Below, piece after piece: positions 34,396 to 36,642 of a DNA stretch of 36,642 nt (positions are counted from its first letter, which is position 1; every line of letters starts with the position of its first letter). The DNA is from Clostridia bacterium (GTDB taxonomy: Bacteria > Bacillota > Clostridia > TANB77 > CAG-508). The notes under the pieces are model-generated. The model was not told the DNA's origin. It saw nothing but the letters and a program-made list of their open reading frames with translations, and searched no databases. The position numbers were made by a program, and so were the translations under genes. The DNA is taken from the NCBI GenBank assembly GCA_022797215.1, contig JAAWKD010000023.1:1-36642 (forward strand). The letters run 5' to 3'.

Positions 34396-35343
34396 ATGAA
34401 ACAAATCAAAATTTTTGCTTGTCCAACTGCTGAGAATTTTACAAAAGAAGTATGTGAAAATCTAAATTTACCAATGGGAAAGGTAGAATGTTACAAGTTT
34501 GCTAATGATAACAACTTTGTTCAGTATAAAGAAACTGTAAGAGAGCAAGATATCTATTTAATTCAAACAACAGAACCACCAGTCAATGAGAGAATTATGG
34601 AATTATTAATTATGGTAGATGCTGCAAAAAGAGCATCAGCAGGAAGAATCAATGTAGTATTACCCTATTTTATCTATTCTAGATCAGATAAAAAGGACCA
34701 ACCGCGTGTGCCAGTAACTGCCAGATTATTTGCAGAATTATTAGAAGCATCAGGAGTAGATAGGGTAATTACTTGCGACTTACATAACTCTGCTATTCAA
34801 GCATATTTTAATATTCCCTGTGATCGTTTAACAGGCCAGCATTTACTGCAATCATATTTTGAATCAAAAAATATTGAGGATAAAGTAGTAATTGCGACAG
34901 ATGCAGGAAGCTCAAAAAAGGCATATAAATATTCAACATATTTTAAATGTCCTATGGCACTGATAGACAAAAGAAGGGCAGGAAATGATGATGATGCCGT
35001 TGCAGCTAATATTATAGGAGAGGTAAGAGGACAAACCGCTCTTATCTTTGACGATGAGGTTAGCACTGCTGGTACAATGGTAGAAGCAGCTAGAATTTTA
35101 CAAGAAAATGGAGTAAAAGAAATTTATGCAGCTTGTACACATGGAATTTTATGTGGACCAGCAATAGATAGAATTACTAACTCTCCAATCAAAGAGTTAG
35201 TAATAACTAATACAGTACCACTAACACAGGAGAAACAAACAGACAAAATAAAAGTATTATCAATTGCTCCTTTATTTGCAGAAGCAATTAAGAGAGTAAA
35301 TGAAGCAAGACCATTAGGCGATTTGTTTGAATTTGATAAATAA
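34396..35343 (+). CDS. prs: Ribose-phosphate pyrophosphokinase
   Basis: 315 residues, normal length. Phosphoribosyltransferase features are visible: DLHNSAIQAYFNIPCDRL (the ATP/Mg region, here DLHNSAIQ instead of the common DLHAGQIQ), VIATDAGSSKKAYKYS and the PRPP loop LIFDDEVSTAGTMVEAA. It makes PRPP from ribose 5-phosphate and ATP for nucleotide and amino-acid synthesis. GGGGGAG precedes the ATG. It sits directly behind the nrdD-like gene, so both serve nucleotide metabolism and may be co-transcribed. Confidence 0.9.
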   Translation: MKQIKIFACPTAENFTKEVCENLNLPMGKVECYKFANDNNFVQYKETVREQDIYLIQTTEPPVNERIMELLIMVDAAKRASAGRINVVLPYFIYSRSDKKDQPRVPVTARLFAELLEASGVDRVITCDLHNSAIQAYFNIPCDRLTGQHLLQSYFESKNIEDKVVIATDAGSSKKAYKYSTYFKCPMALIDKRRAGNDDDAVAANIIGEVRGQTALIFDDEVSTAGTMVEAARILQENGVKEIYAACTHGILCGPAIDRITNSPIKELVITNTVPLTQEKQTDKIKVLSIAPLFAEAIKRVNEARPLGDLFEFDK

Positions 35344-35347
35344 ACTA

Positions 35348-35376
35348 TTGACAAAGCTAATGAATAAAGGTATAAT
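35348..35376 (+). promoter_or_regulatory. Promoter for rpsU-yqeY
   Basis: TTGACA (35348-35353), a 17-base spacer and TATAAT (35371-35376), an almost perfect consensus promoter. An 87-base leader with AGGGAGGGG precedes rpsU. Confidence 0.85.
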
Positions 35377-35462
35377 ATGTAACGTATGAAGGGGAGAAAA
35401 TACCTTTCAAATTAAAATCCCACACGTAAGAGTGTAATTACTGAAGGGAGGGGAATAAAATT

Positions 35463-35633
35463 ATGTCAGAAGTTAAAGTAAATAATGGAAATATAGAAGA
35501 TGCCTTAAAAAGATTTAAGAGACAATGCGCAAGAAATGGTGTGCTACAAGAAGTAAGAAAAAGAGAGCATTATGAAAAACCAAGCGTAAAGAGAAAAAAG
35601 AAATCAGAGGCAGCAAGAAAGAGAAAATTCTAA
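35463..35633 (+). CDS. rpsU: 30S ribosomal protein S21
   Basis: 56 residues: [20 protein letters not shown], then [20 protein letters not shown] and a very basic tail ending AARKRKF. Length and pattern are those of bS21, which sits near the anti-Shine-Dalgarno end of 16S rRNA. GGGAGGGG lies upstream of ATG 35463. It is followed by yqeY, the standard neighbour in Firmicutes. Confidence 0.95.
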   Translation: MSEVKVNNGNIEDALKRFKRQCARNGVLQEVRKREHYEKPSVKRKKKSEAARKRKF

Positions 35634-35734
35634 AAATAGGAGGGTTGAAAGTTAAAAAATAATTTTCAGCCCACTTTTTGAATTTTAAAAATGTACTCAA
35701 AGTGCATAAATTTAGATAAAAAGGAGAGGTCCTT

Positions 35735-36175
35735 ATGTTAAAGGAAAAACTATTAGAAGACTTAAAAGAATCTATGAAAGATAAAAATGTAACTCGTAAA
35801 AATGTGGTACAAATGGTAAGAGCTGCAGTACTACAAGTAGAAAAAGATAAACAAATAGAAGTGACAGATGAGCAAATTATAGAGATTATTGCAAAGGAAG
35901 CTAAAAAGAGAAGAGATTCTATTAATGATTATGAAAAAAGTGGTAGACAAGATTTGTTAAACCAAATTAATGAAGAAATTTCCATTTTAGAAGAATATTT
36001 ACCAGAACAATTATCCATAGAAGAAATAGAAATAAAAGTAAAAGAAATTATTGCAGAACTTGGAGCAAGTTCAATCAAAGATATGGGAATGGTTATGAAA
36101 GCAGCAAAGGAAAAATTAGGAGCATCAGCAGATGGAAAGGTAATTAATGAAGTAGCGAAGAAACTATTAAGCTAA
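35735..36175 (+). CDS. yqeY: GatB/YqeY domain-containing protein
   Basis: 146 residues. LLEDLKESMKDKNVTRKNVV, then AKKRRDSINDYEKSGRQDLL and EEISILEEYLPEQLS fit YqeY, and the C-terminal half (IKDMGMVMKAAKEKLGASADGKVINEVAKKLL) is the tail domain shared with GatB. It may affect tRNA-dependent amidation, but its role is not firmly known. AAGGAGAGG precedes the ATG. Confidence 0.93.
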   Translation: MLKEKLLEDLKESMKDKNVTRKNVVQMVRAAVLQVEKDKQIEVTDEQIIEIIAKEAKKRRDSINDYEKSGRQDLLNQINEEISILEEYLPEQLSIEEIEIKVKEIIAELGASSIKDMGMVMKAAKEKLGASADGKVINEVAKKLLS

Positions 36176-36184
36176 AAAATATAT

Positions 36185-36225
36185 AAAAAGGCATGTGCTA
36201 AATATATATAGCATATGTCTTTTTT
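36185..36225 (+). terminator. Terminator after yqeY
   Basis: AAAAAGGCATGTGCTA (36185-36200) and TAGCATATGTCTTTTTT form a stem with two G-T pairs and end in T residues. Confidence 0.75.
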
Positions 36226-36269
36226 GGTGGAGATAACATGAAAAGTGACAGGAAATGACATGACATATA

Positions 36270-36299
36270 TTGACACGTTCTAAAATAGTATGTTATAAC
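36270..36299 (+). promoter_or_regulatory. Promoter for the prepilin-like gene
   Basis: TTGACA (36270-36275), an 18-base spacer and TATAAC (36294-36299). The transcript would have a leader of about 180 bases in which I see no gene or clear structure. Confidence 0.5.
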
Positions 36300-36488
36300 T
36301 AATATATTAGTATTTAATCAGAAATGTAAATCAAGAAATACTTTTATAGCACATTGAAAAAATAAATAGTAAAATATCTCGCTAAAATGAAAAAGTAAAA
36401 AATGTGTATAAAAGTAAATTGAAATGTAAATACTAAAAACAAATGAAATAGGAAAAGTAATCAAAAGAAAAAAGGAGGATATAGAAAT

Positions 36489-36642
36489 ATGACTAAGAAA
36501 AAAGAAATAGAAAATAGGCGGGATAACTTTAGTAGCGTTAGTGGTAACCATTGTGGTTCTTTTGATATTAGCAGGAATCACAATCATGTATGTCATGGGA
36601 GATAACAGTATTTTTAAGAAAGCCCAAGAAGCAAAAGACAAG
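36489..36642 (+). CDS. Prepilin-like protein N-terminus (partial), with one CGG +1 shift
   Basis: ATG 36489 with AAAGGAGG upstream starts MTKKKEIENR, after which the in-frame codon is CGG (36519-36521). Skipping the C gives GITLVALVVTIVVLLILAGI, the type IV prepilin-like leader and helix common in Clostridia, then TIMYVMGDNSIFKKAQEAKDK to the window end. The glycine made by the shift is the prepilin peptidase cleavage glycine. Without the shift the frame ends soon in unrelated sequence. Proteins with this N-terminus include pseudopilins, surface proteins and some DGR targets; the rest of the gene is outside the window. Confidence 0.75.

Overview
The window is AT-rich, and its Gram-positive cell-wall genes, strong AGGAGG-type ribosome binding sites and gene content (CvpA with a DUF5711-like partner, LytR-CpsA-Psr protein, DacF-like carboxypeptidase, GH25 lysozyme with LysM repeats, class III ribonucleotide reductase) suggest an uncultured anaerobic low-GC Firmicute, probably a gut Clostridium relative. 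No species call is possible from sequence alone.

Layout. 1-6833: end of a YkvI-like membrane protein, then cell-envelope genes (DUF5711-like, CvpA, LCP ligase, DacF) and a ComEA-like protein. Two intergenic cassettes (about 300-740 and 2730-3141) look like orphan variable repeats of a diversity-generating retroelement. 6931-7342: an initiator tRNA-Met gene split in its anticodon loop by a 245-nt group I intron. About 7310-19570: an integrative mobilizable element with tyrosine integrase, DUF6076-like protein, excisionase, frameshifted replication initiator, DnaC-like helicase loader, candidate oriT and a frameshifted relaxase. Its cargo is a single-chain restriction-modification enzyme, a truncated DUF4268-like protein, a decayed HNH-STAND defence gene and an SprT-like metalloprotease. 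19576-22528: DNA-processing genes comM/yifB, dprA and yraN. 22591-25104: a tiny CRISPR-like array, a cysteine-synthase-family gene and a LysM lysozyme. 25162-31833: a NitT/TauT-type ABC importer operon whose ATPase gene is split by a 3.9-kb serine-recombinase element carrying a HepT-MntA toxin-antitoxin pair. 31957-36642: a second one-spacer CRISPR-like unit, an nrdD-like gene lacking the glycyl-radical tail, prs, rpsU, yqeY, and the start of a prepilin-like gene.

Main discovery. Five places in three otherwise well-conserved native genes (comM three times, the ABC permease once, the terminal prepilin once) carry an apparent one-base insertion. In every case the in-frame codon is CGG, and skipping its C restores the frame by giving a conserved glycine codon (GGA or GGG). 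By hand scan, CGG is otherwise absent as an in-frame codon from every gene except codon 3 of one lipoprotein gene on the serine-recombinase element. This suggests +1 frameshifting or quadruplet decoding at CGG, perhaps an unassigned or tRNA-starved codon. A systematic base-calling artefact is the main rival explanation. The two frameshifts in the mobilizable element are of another kind: indels in A runs.

The serine-recombinase element is resolved to the base. A 10-bp direct repeat marks both junctions, excision would restore the ATPase reading frame, and the joined ends form a symmetric attP-like site.
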